From positions 1-13,728 of the forward strand of contig CAYVCG010000058.1 of the NCBI GenBank assembly GCA_964449985.1: a DNA stretch of 13,728 bases, read 5' to 3'. The notes beneath the pieces were generated by a model. That model did no database searches. It saw only the letters and a list, made by a program, of their open reading frames with translations, and was not told the DNA's origin. The stretch is from CAYVCG01 sp964449985 (lineage in GTDB: Bacteria > Bacillota > Clostridia > Lachnospirales > WRAX01). Position 1 is the first letter of the stretch. Every line of letters starts with the position of its first letter. This document shows, piece after piece, positions 1-8,145 of this stretch. The position numbers were made by a program, and so were the translations under genes.

Positions 1-56
1 ATGGCAACGAGTTCCTTAATTCTTAATTGGAGATCTGCTTCATCTATGGACTTCAA
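1..56 (-). CDS. rpoD: RNA polymerase primary sigma factor RpoD/SigA (N-terminal fragment)
   Basis: Only the first 18 codons lie in the window; the gene continues past the left edge. The reading frame begins with TTG at 56-54 and gives MKSIDEADLQLRIKELVA. An AAGGAAGG ribosome binding site at 70-63 lies 6 bases before the TTG, which fixes this unusual start. The fragment is too short to show a sigma-factor domain. The name rests on position: it lies 32 bases downstream of dnaG on the same strand, and dnaG-rpoD is one of the most conserved gene pairs in Bacillota. If correct, the product is the housekeeping sigma factor that directs RNA polymerase to -35/-10 promoters, and its synthesis is partly coupled to the dgt-dnaG transcript. 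Confidence 0.65.
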   Translation of the reverse strand, partial: MKSIDEADLQLRIKELVA

Positions 57-88
57 GACAATCCTTCCTTTCTCGTGTGTTAACTATT

Positions 89-1858
89 TTAACCATCTAA
101 ACCTGTAATATACGATTTTTTCAGATTTCTTTTGATTTCCGCCAGTTTTTGAAGCTCTTGAGCATCCATCACAACTGAATCCATTAGTTTTTCGTCAATA
201 TACGACGTTTTAATAACCCTTATTTGATCATTTAGCGCTTTTATAAGCGATACATCGTCTTCAAACGAAAGCGTAAGCGTAAATATATTTGAAATCATCT
301 TCTGCTCTTCCAGCGATTCAAAATGATTAATAATCTCTGCGGGATAAACAGCCTGTTTCTTTTCATACATTTCATAAATCAAGTTATAAAGCCTTATATA
401 AAAAGGAACTGACATCTCCTCAGCGGGCAAACAAGCTTTTATCGCTTTGGCCGCCGTTGAGTTGGTCGAAATAATGTATATAATATTTCGCCTTGCTTCG
501 TCTGCTCCTTTGCTGCCGTCTTTTTTAGAATACGTATTCGGTTTGTTTTTGTATGACACAACACCCAACCCGTCTCTTTGAACAAGCTTGCCAACCTCTT
601 TTTTTATGGCTTCTGATGTTATGCCTGTTAGCTGAGACGTTTCTTTTATATAAACGTCTCTTTCTATTTCGTTATCCAATTCCGCAATAAGCTTTGCCGT
701 TTCGTTTGTAAATCGTATGTTTTGCTCAGGGTCACTAATGTCATAACCTTTTTTAATGACACCAACGCGAAACGACACATGGCTGACTGCATTGGATAAG
801 CAATCAATAAACGCTTGCCTTCCGAATGATTTTATATATTCATCCGGATCCTTTGCGCCTTCAAGCTGTAGGACTTTAACTCCAAGCCCTGCCGAAAGCA
901 ATATAGGAATGGCGCGCATCGCGGCTTTTTCCCCAGCGCTGTCACTGTCAAACAAAAGGACGACGCTATCGCAATGCTTTTTAATGAGCTTTGCATGTTC
1001 CACATTAAACGCTGTCCCTAATGAGGCCACAACATTTTTGATGCCGTTTTGAAACAGCGATATAACATCCATATAGCCTTCGACTATTATTAAGAATGGA
1101 ACATTAGCTTTTCTTGCAAAGTTCAAACTATACAAATTCCTACTTTTATCAAAAATAAGCGTATCGGGCGAGTTAAGATATTTTGGCTGGCCAGAATCCA
1201 ATATCCTTCCTCCGAAGCCGATTATCTTGTTTTGAACATTAAAAATGGGGAACATTAGTCTGTTAGCAAATCTGTCAAAATAGTTCCCGTTTTTATCCGA
1301 TATAATAAGGCCACTTTTTATTATATTGTCAATATCAAAACCTTCCGAAAGAAGGTGATTAAACAGGCTTGCCTTTTTGGATGAAAAACCAAGCCCAAAC
1401 TTTTTTCTTGCCGCAGGAGAAACGCCCCTATCGTCAAGATATTCGACAGCTTTTTTACCGCTGTCTGATATAAGCAGATTATAGAAGAATCTGGCGGCAG
1501 AAATATGTATTTCATACAAAATGTTTTTGCTTTCAGCATTTTGTTTTATTACCCGGGAAAAACCGCCCTCTGGCAGGCTATAATGCGCTTTATCCGCAAG
1601 AAACCGCACAGAATCAGAAAAATCAAGGTTCTCCTTCTGCATAATAAAGCTATAAACATTGCCTCCGGCGCCGCATCCGAAGCAATAATACATTTGCTTA
1701 TCGGCGCTGACAGAAAAGGAAGGCGTATTCTCCTTATGAAAAGGGCAAAGGCCAAAATAATTTGCTCCCTTTTTCTTCAAAGACGTATAACCCGAAATAA
1801 CGTCAACAATATCGTTCGCCGAGCGTATATCCTCGATAACGTCTTCGGGATAAAACAT
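89..1858 (-). CDS. dnaG: DNA primase DnaG
   Basis: DnaG makes the short RNA primers for lagging-strand synthesis and works with the replicative helicase. With the chosen start the protein is 589 residues, close to the usual 590-610. Residues 38-62 form the CHC2 zinc ribbon (C38, H41, C59, C62, in LCPFH and YYCFGCG). A central catalytic TOPRIM core follows, with the EGYMDV glutamate E260, the FDSDSAG acidic pair D304/D306, and KDPDEY at 336-341. The divergent C-terminal part, from about residue 440, should be the helicase-binding domain. The frame is open back to 1882. ATG 1858 is preferred because AGGAG at 1872-1868 sits 9 bases upstream and the protein then begins MFYPEDVIEDIRS, like other primases; ATG 1882 has no binding site. 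About 100 bases separate it from dgt upstream, with no visible terminator, so cotranscription with dgt and rpoD is likely. Confidence 0.97.
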   Translation of the reverse strand: MFYPEDVIEDIRSANDIVDVISGYTSLKKKGANYFGLCPFHKENTPSFSVSADKQMYYCFGCGAGGNVYSFIMQKENLDFSDSVRFLADKAHYSLPEGGFSRVIKQNAESKNILYEIHISAARFFYNLLISDSGKKAVEYLDDRGVSPAARKKFGLGFSSKKASLFNHLLSEGFDIDNIIKSGLIISDKNGNYFDRFANRLMFPIFNVQNKIIGFGGRILDSGQPKYLNSPDTLIFDKSRNLYSLNFARKANVPFLIIVEGYMDVISLFQNGIKNVVASLGTAFNVEHAKLIKKHCDSVVLLFDSDSAGEKAAMRAIPILLSAGLGVKVLQLEGAKDPDEYIKSFGRQAFIDCLSNAVSHVSFRVGVIKKGYDISDPEQNIRFTNETAKLIAELDNEIERDVYIKETSQLTGITSEAIKKEVGKLVQRDGLGVVSYKNKPNTYSKKDGSKGADEARRNIIYIISTNSTAAKAIKACLPAEEMSVPFYIRLYNLIYEMYEKKQAVYPAEIINHFESLEEQKMISNIFTLTLSFEDDVSLIKALNDQIRVIKTSYIDEKLMDSVVMDAQELQKLAEIKRNLKKSYITGLDG

Positions 1859-1958
1859 AACCCTCATCTCCTGAACAAACACATGTGCACTTCTATATCT
1901 GAGAAATATATTTCGACAATGGTATTTAAAATCCTTCTTAAAATATTCAAAAACTTAT

Positions 1959-2966
1959 TTAAAAATTCCAAGTCGCCGGAATATATATATTCATAAACTG
2001 TTTCATGGCGTATCTATCCGTCATTCCCGCTATGTAATCAGTAACAACCCGTTCGCAAATTTCGCCCGACCTAATCATAGTGACAAAATCAGCAGGAAGC
2101 TTATCAGTGTTTTCACAATAATAATTAAACAGCGTTTTTAGAATATTTTTTATTTTTATACGCTCCTCCTGCTGAAGCTGGCTTAAATAAACGGTTTTGA
2201 ACAGATATGCTCTTAAACCCCTTAATGCAGCAAAAACGTGAGGCTCCATAATAATATCGTTTTTATCCATGCTAGAATATATCGTATTTTTTATGAGAAA
2301 ATCTATCCGCTTTGATGATGTTTCTCCCAATATTTCTATAGATTCCCTTGGCAAATCCTCTTGCTTTAAAACCCTAGCACGTATTGCATCGTCTATATCA
2401 TGGTTAATATATGCTATCTTATCGGATAACTGAACTATTTTGCCTTCAAGCGTTTTGGGATTTCCGTTGCCTCTATGGTTTTGTATACCGTCTAAAACCT
2501 CTTTAGTCAAATTAAGCCCCTTGCCGTTTTTTTCCAAGCTTTGCACAACCCGGACACTTTGCTCGTTATGCCTGAAACCTCCGTCCAGTATACTATTTAA
2601 TGCATCCTCGCCAGTATGTCCAAAAGGTGTATGTCCCAAATCATGCCCCAGCGCAATCGCTTCCGTCAAATCCTCGTTTAGTCTAAGAGCTCTGGCAATA
2701 GTCCTTGATATTTGTGTAACTTCAATGGTATGTGTCAACCTTGTCCTATAATGGTCGCCCTCGGGCGATATGAATACCTGTGTCTTATGCATAAGCCGCC
2801 GGAACGATTTTGAATGGGTTATTTTATCGCGATCCCTTTGAAAATCCGTCCTTATTTTGCATTTTTCCTCAAAATTCTCCCGCCCCAACGTATACATGCT
2901 TTTTGATGCATACGGGTTAAGGCTTTCTAACTCACTTCTCTCAGTGTATTCACGTAAATTCAACAT
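1959..2966 (-). CDS. dgt: dGTP triphosphohydrolase-like HD-domain protein
   Basis: This is a member of the dGTPase family of HD-superfamily phosphohydrolases, which split dNTPs into deoxynucleoside and triphosphate and so trim dNTP pools. The 335-residue length fits the shorter type found in Bacillota. The metal-binding set is visible: H79 in RTRLTHT, the H108-D109 pair in GHDLGHTPFGH (with H112 and H117), and D182 in LSDKIAY. The N-terminal SFRRLMHKTQVF block is also typical. An in-frame ATG at 2978 overlaps the ribosome binding site itself. The true start is ATG 2966, 5 bases after GGAGG (2976-2972). It is first in an apparent dgt-dnaG-rpoD unit. Substrate preference within the family cannot be read from sequence, so the function is dNTP hydrolysis with dGTP specificity inferred. 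Confidence 0.93.
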   Translation of the reverse strand: MLNLREYTERSELESLNPYASKSMYTLGRENFEEKCKIRTDFQRDRDKITHSKSFRRLMHKTQVFISPEGDHYRTRLTHTIEVTQISRTIARALRLNEDLTEAIALGHDLGHTPFGHTGEDALNSILDGGFRHNEQSVRVVQSLEKNGKGLNLTKEVLDGIQNHRGNGNPKTLEGKIVQLSDKIAYINHDIDDAIRARVLKQEDLPRESIEILGETSSKRIDFLIKNTIYSSMDKNDIIMEPHVFAALRGLRAYLFKTVYLSQLQQEERIKIKNILKTLFNYYCENTDKLPADFVTMIRSGEICERVVTDYIAGMTDRYAMKQFMNIYIPATWNF

Positions 2967-2986
2967 AAACACCTCCATTTGGATAT

Positions 2987-3013
2987 ATTATACTACAAAT
3001 TATATAAAAACAA
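2987..3013 (-). promoter_or_regulatory. possible sigma-A promoter for dgt-dnaG-rpoD
   Basis: A perfect TATAAT lies at 2992-2987 on the minus strand. The matching -35 is weak: TTGTTT at 3013-3008 (15-base spacer) or TTTGTT one base further out (16-base spacer). Transcription would begin near 2980, leaving a very short leader in front of the dgt GGAGG. The region is AT-rich, so a chance -10 match is possible. Confidence 0.35.
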
Positions 3014-3021
3014 ATTTTATC

Positions 3022-3050
3022 TTGCAATAACTGGCATAAAAAGTTAGAGT
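3022..3050 (+). promoter_or_regulatory. weak candidate promoter for the lipoprotein gene
   Basis: TTGCAA at 3022-3027 and TAGAGT at 3045-3050 are 17 bases apart, each matching the sigma-A consensus at four of six positions. It would give a leader of roughly 50 bases before ATG 3107. It lies beside the opposing dgt promoter candidate, so the 2967-3106 gap probably holds divergent promoters. No clear operator or riboswitch is visible there. Confidence 0.25.
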
Positions 3051-3106
3051 ATACATATAGTGTTATGTTAGGATATGTTCGGGTGCTTAGTCTTGGAGGT
3101 GAAATG

Positions 3107-5131
3107 ATGAAAAGAAATATTATTTCAATGTTAGTGATACTATTAATATTACCTTTTATTTCTGGCTGTACATCAGATAAAAACAATGATCCTGTTCCAA
3201 GAAACATCAAAACTGAATCAGAGGAAGTTCCAACCCCAAAAGCAGTTTCAACACCAAAAGCAGTTTCAACTCCAACCCCAGAAGCAGTTCCATCCCAAGA
3301 GACAAACCCAGCCCCAGAGACGCTTCCCGCCAGAAATGAGCCTGGTCTTAGACCATGGCAAAAAGCGTATATAGAGCTTCTTGAGTCTATCTGCGTTTCT
3401 GATATTCAAATTAAAACGGTCAATAACGAAGACATTACAGGGCCGCCAAGCTATTCGTACATCCTTTATGATGTGGATAAAGACGGCATCCCCGAAATTC
3501 TTATTACTTCTGGACCCTCAGGACATGACATGAACAATCTTGATGTTTATTCTTTTAAAGATGGTAAGGCTGTTTTTATTGGTAACACAATCAAGAGTGA
3601 TTTTGCAGCTTTATACACATGGCCAGATGAAAATGCCGTAATGCTTTATATCGCACATTTAGGTTTTGGTTATATGGAGCGTATTAGTATTATAGATGGC
3701 AAACTTGATTTTAAGACGATTTTTAGGGAAACAGATGCGGTGGATTACACGAAGCCCGCTGATATAGTTCCTGGCAGTTCCATCCTTAACATCTTTAGAA
3801 CAAAGATTAATCTGCCAAACACGGCTCCTTTGACCCTTCCGATTTATAATTATTATCCCGAGACTACTTTGATGGCATATCCATTGGAAAACAAAAACCC
3901 CAAACAAAAAATATTAGAAGTGTTATCAGGGGAAAGAAAGTTGTATGGTGTTTCTGGGGATGGCGTTTATGGCGATACGGGGTGGATATATTTTGACGAC
4001 TATATTAAACCGGGAGTGGTTGACAAGGATTCTGAAAACAAGATGGAAATTGTCAAATACGCATGGGTTGATGTTGATCAAAATGGTGTTGAAGAGTGCG
4101 TGATTCGTTTTAATGAATCAAGATTAAGCTACCGTCAGGCTGAGTGTATAGTTCTTAGCGAGCAAGAAGGGGCCATTTATTCGTATTGTTTATCCCGTGG
4201 TTCTCGTTATGAATTTACTAAAGAAGGTTTATATATTGATAGTTGGTTGAGCAAGCTTTGCTTTTATAAAGAACAATGCTACCCCTTAAACTATGCCTAT
4301 TCCAGCAGCCCGCCTGTATGGAAACCTTATTCATACCTTGCAGCAAAACTGGCTCCGAACAGCTTTTCAAAATACAGCCCAATTGTCGTTGGTTCGATGC
4401 TGTTGGGCGGTTATGACGGCGATAAATGGATAGATTGCAATGAGACAACTGAGCTTATTAACAATAGAGAACTATATAAAGTGTATTACGAAGGAAAATA
4501 TATGGGAACTGAAATCGGGAGAAAACAGACTGAGTGGAGTTATAACGGATATAGCGGCCCTAGAGTTGTACTCTCGCCTGAATGGCTTGCTGAAATGGGC
4601 CTTTATTATCAAGATTGGAGTTGGAATCTTATTATGGTTTCTGACAACAGCAACGTGTTTATCCGTGATGCCGAGAGGTTAAGCAATGACAGCAGCGTGT
4701 ATAATGAAATTGCTTCAGAATATTTTGCTGCTCATGGTTATGGCGATGTAAAGCCAGAGATTATTGATTTGTATAAGGTTGATATTGACGGCAATGGTGT
4801 GGATGAGGTTTTGATTAACGTTCGATCCGACCGTTCTGATCCTTCAATTCGAGCTTCAGCCGTGTTTATGAGAAAAGAGATAGATGGCAAGGTTGTGAAT
4901 ATTGTTCTTGATGAACATATTGTTAACATTGAGGATACAGATAATAATAAAGATTACGTATGGGATCTTGCGGACAATTATGGTTTTAGTGTTTTAGATT
5001 TTTGTGATTTAAATAATGATGGGGTTTTAGAGGTGATAACTCACTCTTTCCGAGATCGTTATGGTATTGAAGTGTTCGAGTTGCAGGATGAAAAATTTGT
5101 CAACGTCCTGATCAATAGATGGCGAGTGTAG
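3107..5131 (+). CDS. putative surface lipoprotein with four D-x-[DN]-x-[DN]-G acidic repeats
   Basis: I do not recognise a named family. The product (674 residues) starts with a lipoprotein signal: charged MKRN, a hydrophobic core, and lipobox ISGC with C21 as the lipidated residue, so it should be anchored outside the membrane. Residues about 22-78 are a low-complexity Pro/Thr/Glu linker with near-identical TPKAVS units. Four motifs of the calcium-loop type found in FG-GAP/VCBS-like repeats follow: DVDKDG (122-127), DVDQNG (322-327), DIDGNG (559-564) and DLNNDG (634-639), most followed by a hydrophobic strand. A YYEGKYMGTEIG segment lies near 460-470. ATG 3107 is chosen over 3065 and 3104 because GGAGG (3095-3099) sits 7 bases before it and the signal peptide then starts correctly. 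A flavin reductase gene follows by 68 bases, but nothing indicates a shared role. A ligand-binding or wall-associated function is only inference. Confidence 0.8.
   Translation: MKRNIISMLVILLILPFISGCTSDKNNDPVPRNIKTESEEVPTPKAVSTPKAVSTPTPEAVPSQETNPAPETLPARNEPGLRPWQKAYIELLESICVSDIQIKTVNNEDITGPPSYSYILYDVDKDGIPEILITSGPSGHDMNNLDVYSFKDGKAVFIGNTIKSDFAALYTWPDENAVMLYIAHLGFGYMERISIIDGKLDFKTIFRETDAVDYTKPADIVPGSSILNIFRTKINLPNTAPLTLPIYNYYPETTLMAYPLENKNPKQKILEVLSGERKLYGVSGDGVYGDTGWIYFDDYIKPGVVDKDSENKMEIVKYAWVDVDQNGVEECVIRFNESRLSYRQAECIVLSEQEGAIYSYCLSRGSRYEFTKEGLYIDSWLSKLCFYKEQCYPLNYAYSSSPPVWKPYSYLAAKLAPNSFSKYSPIVVGSMLLGGYDGDKWIDCNETTELINNRELYKVYYEGKYMGTEIGRKQTEWSYNGYSGPRVVLSPEWLAEMGLYYQDWSWNLIMVSDNSNVFIRDAERLSNDSSVYNEIASEYFAAHGYGDVKPEIIDLYKVDIDGNGVDEVLINVRSDRSDPSIRASAVFMRKEIDGKVVNIVLDEHIVNIEDTDNNKDYVWDLADNYGFSVLDFCDLNNDGVLEVITHSFRDRYGIEVFELQDEKFVNVLINRWRV
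3236..3291 (+). repeat. short tandem repeat in the lipoprotein linker (18-bp unit)
   Basis: The 17 bases at 3236-3252 recur exactly at 3254-3270, a period of 18, and a degenerate third copy (CCAGAAGCAGTTCC) follows at 3278-3291. The unit is a multiple of three, so gain or loss of a copy keeps the frame and only lengthens or shortens the TPKAVS-type linker between the lipid anchor and the folded domains. Confidence 0.75.
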
Positions 5132-5199
5132 CGATGTAAAATGCCTTTAGATGCGGGCATATTGTTTTATTAACAAACTTAGTTTTGGGAGGTTTTTTC

Positions 5200-5694
5200 A
5201 TGAATGAAAAAAGATATAATGAAAATGCGGAAAAGGATTTGCAACTACTGGAGAAAGGCGCATTTTTAACAACCATGGCAAACGATACGGTAAATACAAT
5301 GACAATAGCCTGGGGCAGCATCGGATATATGTGGGGCAAGCCGGTTTTTATGGCGATGGTAAGAAAATCTAGATTCACATTTGAATTGTTGGAAAAAGCC
5401 GGAGAGTTTACGGTTTCGATTCCTTATTGCGATATGCAAAAAATAATATCCTTTTGCGGATCAAAATCCGGCAGGGATGTTAATAAATTTACAGAATGCG
5501 GCATAACAACAAGCCCATCTCAAAAAATAGATACCCCTATTATTGACTGCGAAGGCGCTCATTTTGAATGCAAGGTGCTTTATAAAACGTTTATGGATGA
5601 TAGCTCCCTCGCAGAATCGGAAAAAAGGTGGTATCCATCCGACGATTATCACATGATGTACTTTGCAGAAATCGTTGCTTATTATCAGAAATAA
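5200..5694 (+). CDS. flavin reductase-like FMN-binding protein
   Basis: The 164-residue product resembles the flavin reductase-like (flavoredoxin type) split-barrel family, which binds FMN and moves electrons to or from flavin. The recognisable block is residues 20-75: KGAFLTTM, NTMTIAWGSIG, the W45-GKPVF segment, VRKSRFTFELLE and FTVSIP, the usual FMN-site signature of clostridial members. Five cysteines (77, 86, 100, 117, 124) occur in the C-terminal half, but no CxxC motif is present, so a metal site is not indicated. ATG 5200 has GGAGG at 5188-5192, 7 bases upstream. An in-frame TTG at 5185 overlaps that site and is rejected. I see no good promoter in the 68-base gap before it, so it may be read from the lipoprotein promoter, and rsmB follows after 26 bases. 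Substrate and redox partner are unknown. Confidence 0.85.
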   Translation: MNEKRYNENAEKDLQLLEKGAFLTTMANDTVNTMTIAWGSIGYMWGKPVFMAMVRKSRFTFELLEKAGEFTVSIPYCDMQKIISFCGSKSGRDVNKFTECGITTSPSQKIDTPIIDCEGAHFECKVLYKTFMDDSSLAESEKRWYPSDDYHMMYFAEIVAYYQK

Positions 5695-5720
5695 AAATAA
5701 ACTAAACAAAGGAAAAAGGT

Positions 5721-7073
5721 ATGCTAAAAATAGACGAACGCGAACTGGCTGTTAACATATTAATGGAAATAACTATAGAAGGCGCTTATAACAATATCAT
5801 CCTTCGTAAAACTTTGGACAAAAACGGCGCCGCAACCCAAGTCCAAAGGGCTTTTATCACAGAGCTTGTGAACGGAGTTTTGCGCAATTTGATGTTTCTT
5901 GATTTTATCATAAATAAATTTTCAAAAATAAAAACGACTAAAATGAAGCCGCTTATTCTAAACATCTTGCGGATTTCTGTTTATCAGATAAACTTTATGG
6001 ATAAAGTTCCTCCGTTTGCTGTTTGCAACGAGGCCGTTTCCTTAGTAAAAAAGCGCGGCCTCGGAGCTTTGTCTGGATTTGTAAACGGCGTTTTAAGAAG
6101 CATTTTGCGAGACTTAGAAAGCATCACCTTTCCTGATAAGGACAAGCTTCCCAAGGAATATTTGTCTGTCAAATACTCATATCCGAAATGGCTTGTCGAT
6201 AAATTTTATGATGACTTTGATAACAATTTTGATTTAATAGAAGATATATTCCAAACGAATAACAAGCCCCCTAAAGTAACGCTTTGTATAAACACGCTTA
6301 AAACAAATAAATCCGAGCTTGTTGAAATCTTGAAAAGCGAAGGTGTAACGGTTAAAGATGCTGTTCTTTTTCAGAATGCTCTAAACATTTCCTCCTCATC
6401 AAATATAAAAACGCTTGACTCTTTTAAAAAAGGGCTTTATCATGTTATGGACGAAAGCGCAATGCTGTCTGTTGCCGCGCTAAACCCCTCTCCTGGGCAG
6501 ACTGTTATGGATATTTGTGCCGCCCCCGGGGGTAAATCGCTTCTTTCCGCTTATATAATGGAAAATAAAGGGCATATTATTTCTAGGGATATTCATCCCC
6601 ATAAAAAACAGTTGATTGATGAATCAGCGCTAAGGCTCGGAATAAACATTATTAAAACAGAATTATCCGATGCCACAGCCTTTAACAATAACTATGAAGA
6701 AACTGCAGACGCATTATTAATAGATGCTCCGTGTTCCGGATTTGGGCTTATACGGAAAAAGCCCGATATTAAATATGCAAAAACAATGGACGATGTTGCA
6801 AACCTATCCGCTCTGCAAAGAGAAATATTATCGGCGTCTTGGAGATACTTAAAACCTGGTGGAACGCTTGTTTATAGCACTTGTACGCTTACAAAGCAGG
6901 AAAATGAAGAAAATATCGAATGGTTTTTAAACAATTTTCCATTTGAGCCCGGCGATATGTCCTCACTTATGCCGAATGGCATAACCAAAACCAACGCCGG
7001 ATATATAACCATCCTGCCCCATCAATACGAAACTGACGGATTTTTTATAGCCCGTTTTATACGAAAGGCGTAG
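5721..7073 (+). CDS. rsmB: 16S rRNA (cytosine-967-C5)-methyltransferase RsmB
   Basis: RsmB adds a methyl group to C5 of C967 (E. coli numbering) of 16S rRNA using S-adenosylmethionine. The 450-residue length is normal. Residues 1-130 are the NusB-like RNA-binding domain (RAFITELVNGVLRN, VPPFAVCNEAVSLVKK, GFVNGVLRSI). The catalytic Rossmann domain follows, with the SAM-binding DICAAPGGKS at 264-273. The two cysteines of RNA m5C methyltransferases are both present: C338 in DAPCSGFG, the proton-release/motif IV residue, and C388 in YSTCTL, the nucleophile. The start ATG 5721 has AAAGGA a few bases upstream. It is the first gene of the tight rsmB-to-thiN run; rlmN begins 8 bases after its stop. 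In B. subtilis it follows fmt, which is not the case here. Confidence 0.96.
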   Translation: MLKIDERELAVNILMEITIEGAYNNIILRKTLDKNGAATQVQRAFITELVNGVLRNLMFLDFIINKFSKIKTTKMKPLILNILRISVYQINFMDKVPPFAVCNEAVSLVKKRGLGALSGFVNGVLRSILRDLESITFPDKDKLPKEYLSVKYSYPKWLVDKFYDDFDNNFDLIEDIFQTNNKPPKVTLCINTLKTNKSELVEILKSEGVTVKDAVLFQNALNISSSSNIKTLDSFKKGLYHVMDESAMLSVAALNPSPGQTVMDICAAPGGKSLLSAYIMENKGHIISRDIHPHKKQLIDESALRLGINIIKTELSDATAFNNNYEETADALLIDAPCSGFGLIRKKPDIKYAKTMDDVANLSALQREILSASWRYLKPGGTLVYSTCTLTKQENEENIEWFLNNFPFEPGDMSSLMPNGITKTNAGYITILPHQYETDGFFIARFIRKA

Positions 7074-7081
7074 AGGCTTTT

Positions 7082-8113
7082 ATGAATGCAGACATAAAAT
7101 CAATGACGATTAATGAATTGGAATCGCTAGTTTTGGAGCTTGGAGAAAAGGGCTTCCGAGCAAAGCAGATTTTTAGCTGGCTTCATCAAAAGCACGCCTG
7201 TATCGACGATATGACATCATTATCAAAGGACTTTCGCGAACGGCTGAAAACAAACGTGATGGAATCACGTATTATGATTGTTGAAAAGTTGATTTCGACG
7301 GACGGCACGATAAAATACTTGTTTGATGTTGGAAATAATACTATAATAGAAAGTGTGCTGATGAGGTATGACCATGGCTACTCTGTGTGTGTATCTTCTC
7401 AGGCAGGATGCAGAATGGGCTGCAAGTTTTGCGCTTCCGCTATCGGCGGGCTTGAGCGCAACTTGACAGCAGGCGAAATAGCATCGCAGGTTTATAGTAT
7501 ATCACAAGACATCGGCGAAAGAATCTCAAATGTCGTTGTCATGGGTTGTGGCGAACCCCTAGATAATTATGATGCGTTGCTAAGGTTTATTGATATTATA
7601 AGCTCTGAAAACGGCATAAACATAGGCCAACGGCATATAACCGTTTCGACATGCGGGGTTGCGGATAAAATCTATACTCTTGCAGATAAGCGCTTGCAAA
7701 TAACGCTTGCGGTTTCGCTTCATGCCCCAAACGATAACATCAGGAAAACAATAATGCCTATAGCGGGAAAGTATTCTATGGATGTTTTGTTAAAGGCTTG
7801 TAAATATTATGCCGATAAGACAAAAAGGCGTATAACGTTTGAATATGCTCTGATAGAGGGTGTAAATGACAGCCGAGAATACGCTTATGAATTAGCTAAA
7901 AAAATCAAAAATATGTTATGCCATGTTAACCTTATCCCTGTTAACAATGTCAGGGAGCGCGGCTATGAAAAAAGCGGAGGACAAGCCATCAAAATCTTTT
8001 CCCATGTGCTTGAAGACGAAGGCATAAACGCCACAGTGCGGCGTAGCCTCGGAAGCGATATTGAAGCGGCTTGTGGCCAACTTAGGCGGCGTTATCTAAA
8101 TTTGGATACTTAA
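7082..8113 (+). CDS. rlmN: dual-specificity 23S rRNA A2503 / tRNA A37 C2-methyltransferase RlmN
   Basis: RlmN is a radical-SAM enzyme that methylates C2 of adenine 2503 in 23S rRNA, in the peptidyl-transferase centre, and A37 of some tRNAs. At 343 residues it has the standard layout: an N-terminal RNA-binding helical domain (GFRAKQIFSWLHQK, residues 24-37), then the radical-SAM barrel with the 4Fe-4S cysteines C110, C114 and C117 in CRMGCKFC. The SAM-contact GEP motif is MGCGEPL (154-160), and STCG (189-192), VSLHAPND and RRSLGSDIEAACGQLRRR follow. C331 in the last block is the conserved methyl-carrying cysteine. Presence of RRSLGxDIxAACGQL identifies RlmN rather than the resistance relative Cfr, although the two are closely related. 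AGAGG at 7072-7076 overlaps the rsmB stop and serves as its binding site, indicating coupled translation. Confidence 0.96.
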   Translation: MNADIKSMTINELESLVLELGEKGFRAKQIFSWLHQKHACIDDMTSLSKDFRERLKTNVMESRIMIVEKLISTDGTIKYLFDVGNNTIIESVLMRYDHGYSVCVSSQAGCRMGCKFCASAIGGLERNLTAGEIASQVYSISQDIGERISNVVVMGCGEPLDNYDALLRFIDIISSENGINIGQRHITVSTCGVADKIYTLADKRLQITLAVSLHAPNDNIRKTIMPIAGKYSMDVLLKACKYYADKTKRRITFEYALIEGVNDSREYAYELAKKIKNMLCHVNLIPVNNVRERGYEKSGGQAIKIFSHVLEDEGINATVRRSLGSDIEAACGQLRRRYLNLDT

Positions 8114-8145
8114 TGTTGTGTATAAACATGCAGGAGTGGATAATT

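Noticed and set aside
1505..1996. Plus-strand 163-codon open frame antisense to dnaG
   Set aside because: It lies inside a well-supported primase gene, has no ribosome binding site or recognisable domain, and its composition fits an antisense shadow.
3186..3374. Gln-rich 62-codon frame overlapping the lipoprotein linker
   Set aside because: Its repeats are the frame-shifted reading of the lipoprotein tandem repeat; the lipoprotein frame has the signal peptide and ribosome binding site.
5141..5160. Possible terminator hairpin (ATGCC/GGCAT) after the lipoprotein gene
   Set aside because: The stem is only 5 pairs with a 10-base loop and a broken T-run, too weak to claim.
5162..5176. Palindrome TTGTT-TTATT-AACAA before the flavin reductase
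   Set aside because: A 5-base AT-rich inverted repeat is expected by chance here, and no known operator matches it.
7082..8113. Cfr-type antibiotic-resistance methyltransferase
   Set aside because: The RRSLGSDIEAACGQL block and the position in the rsmB-prkC cluster indicate housekeeping RlmN.
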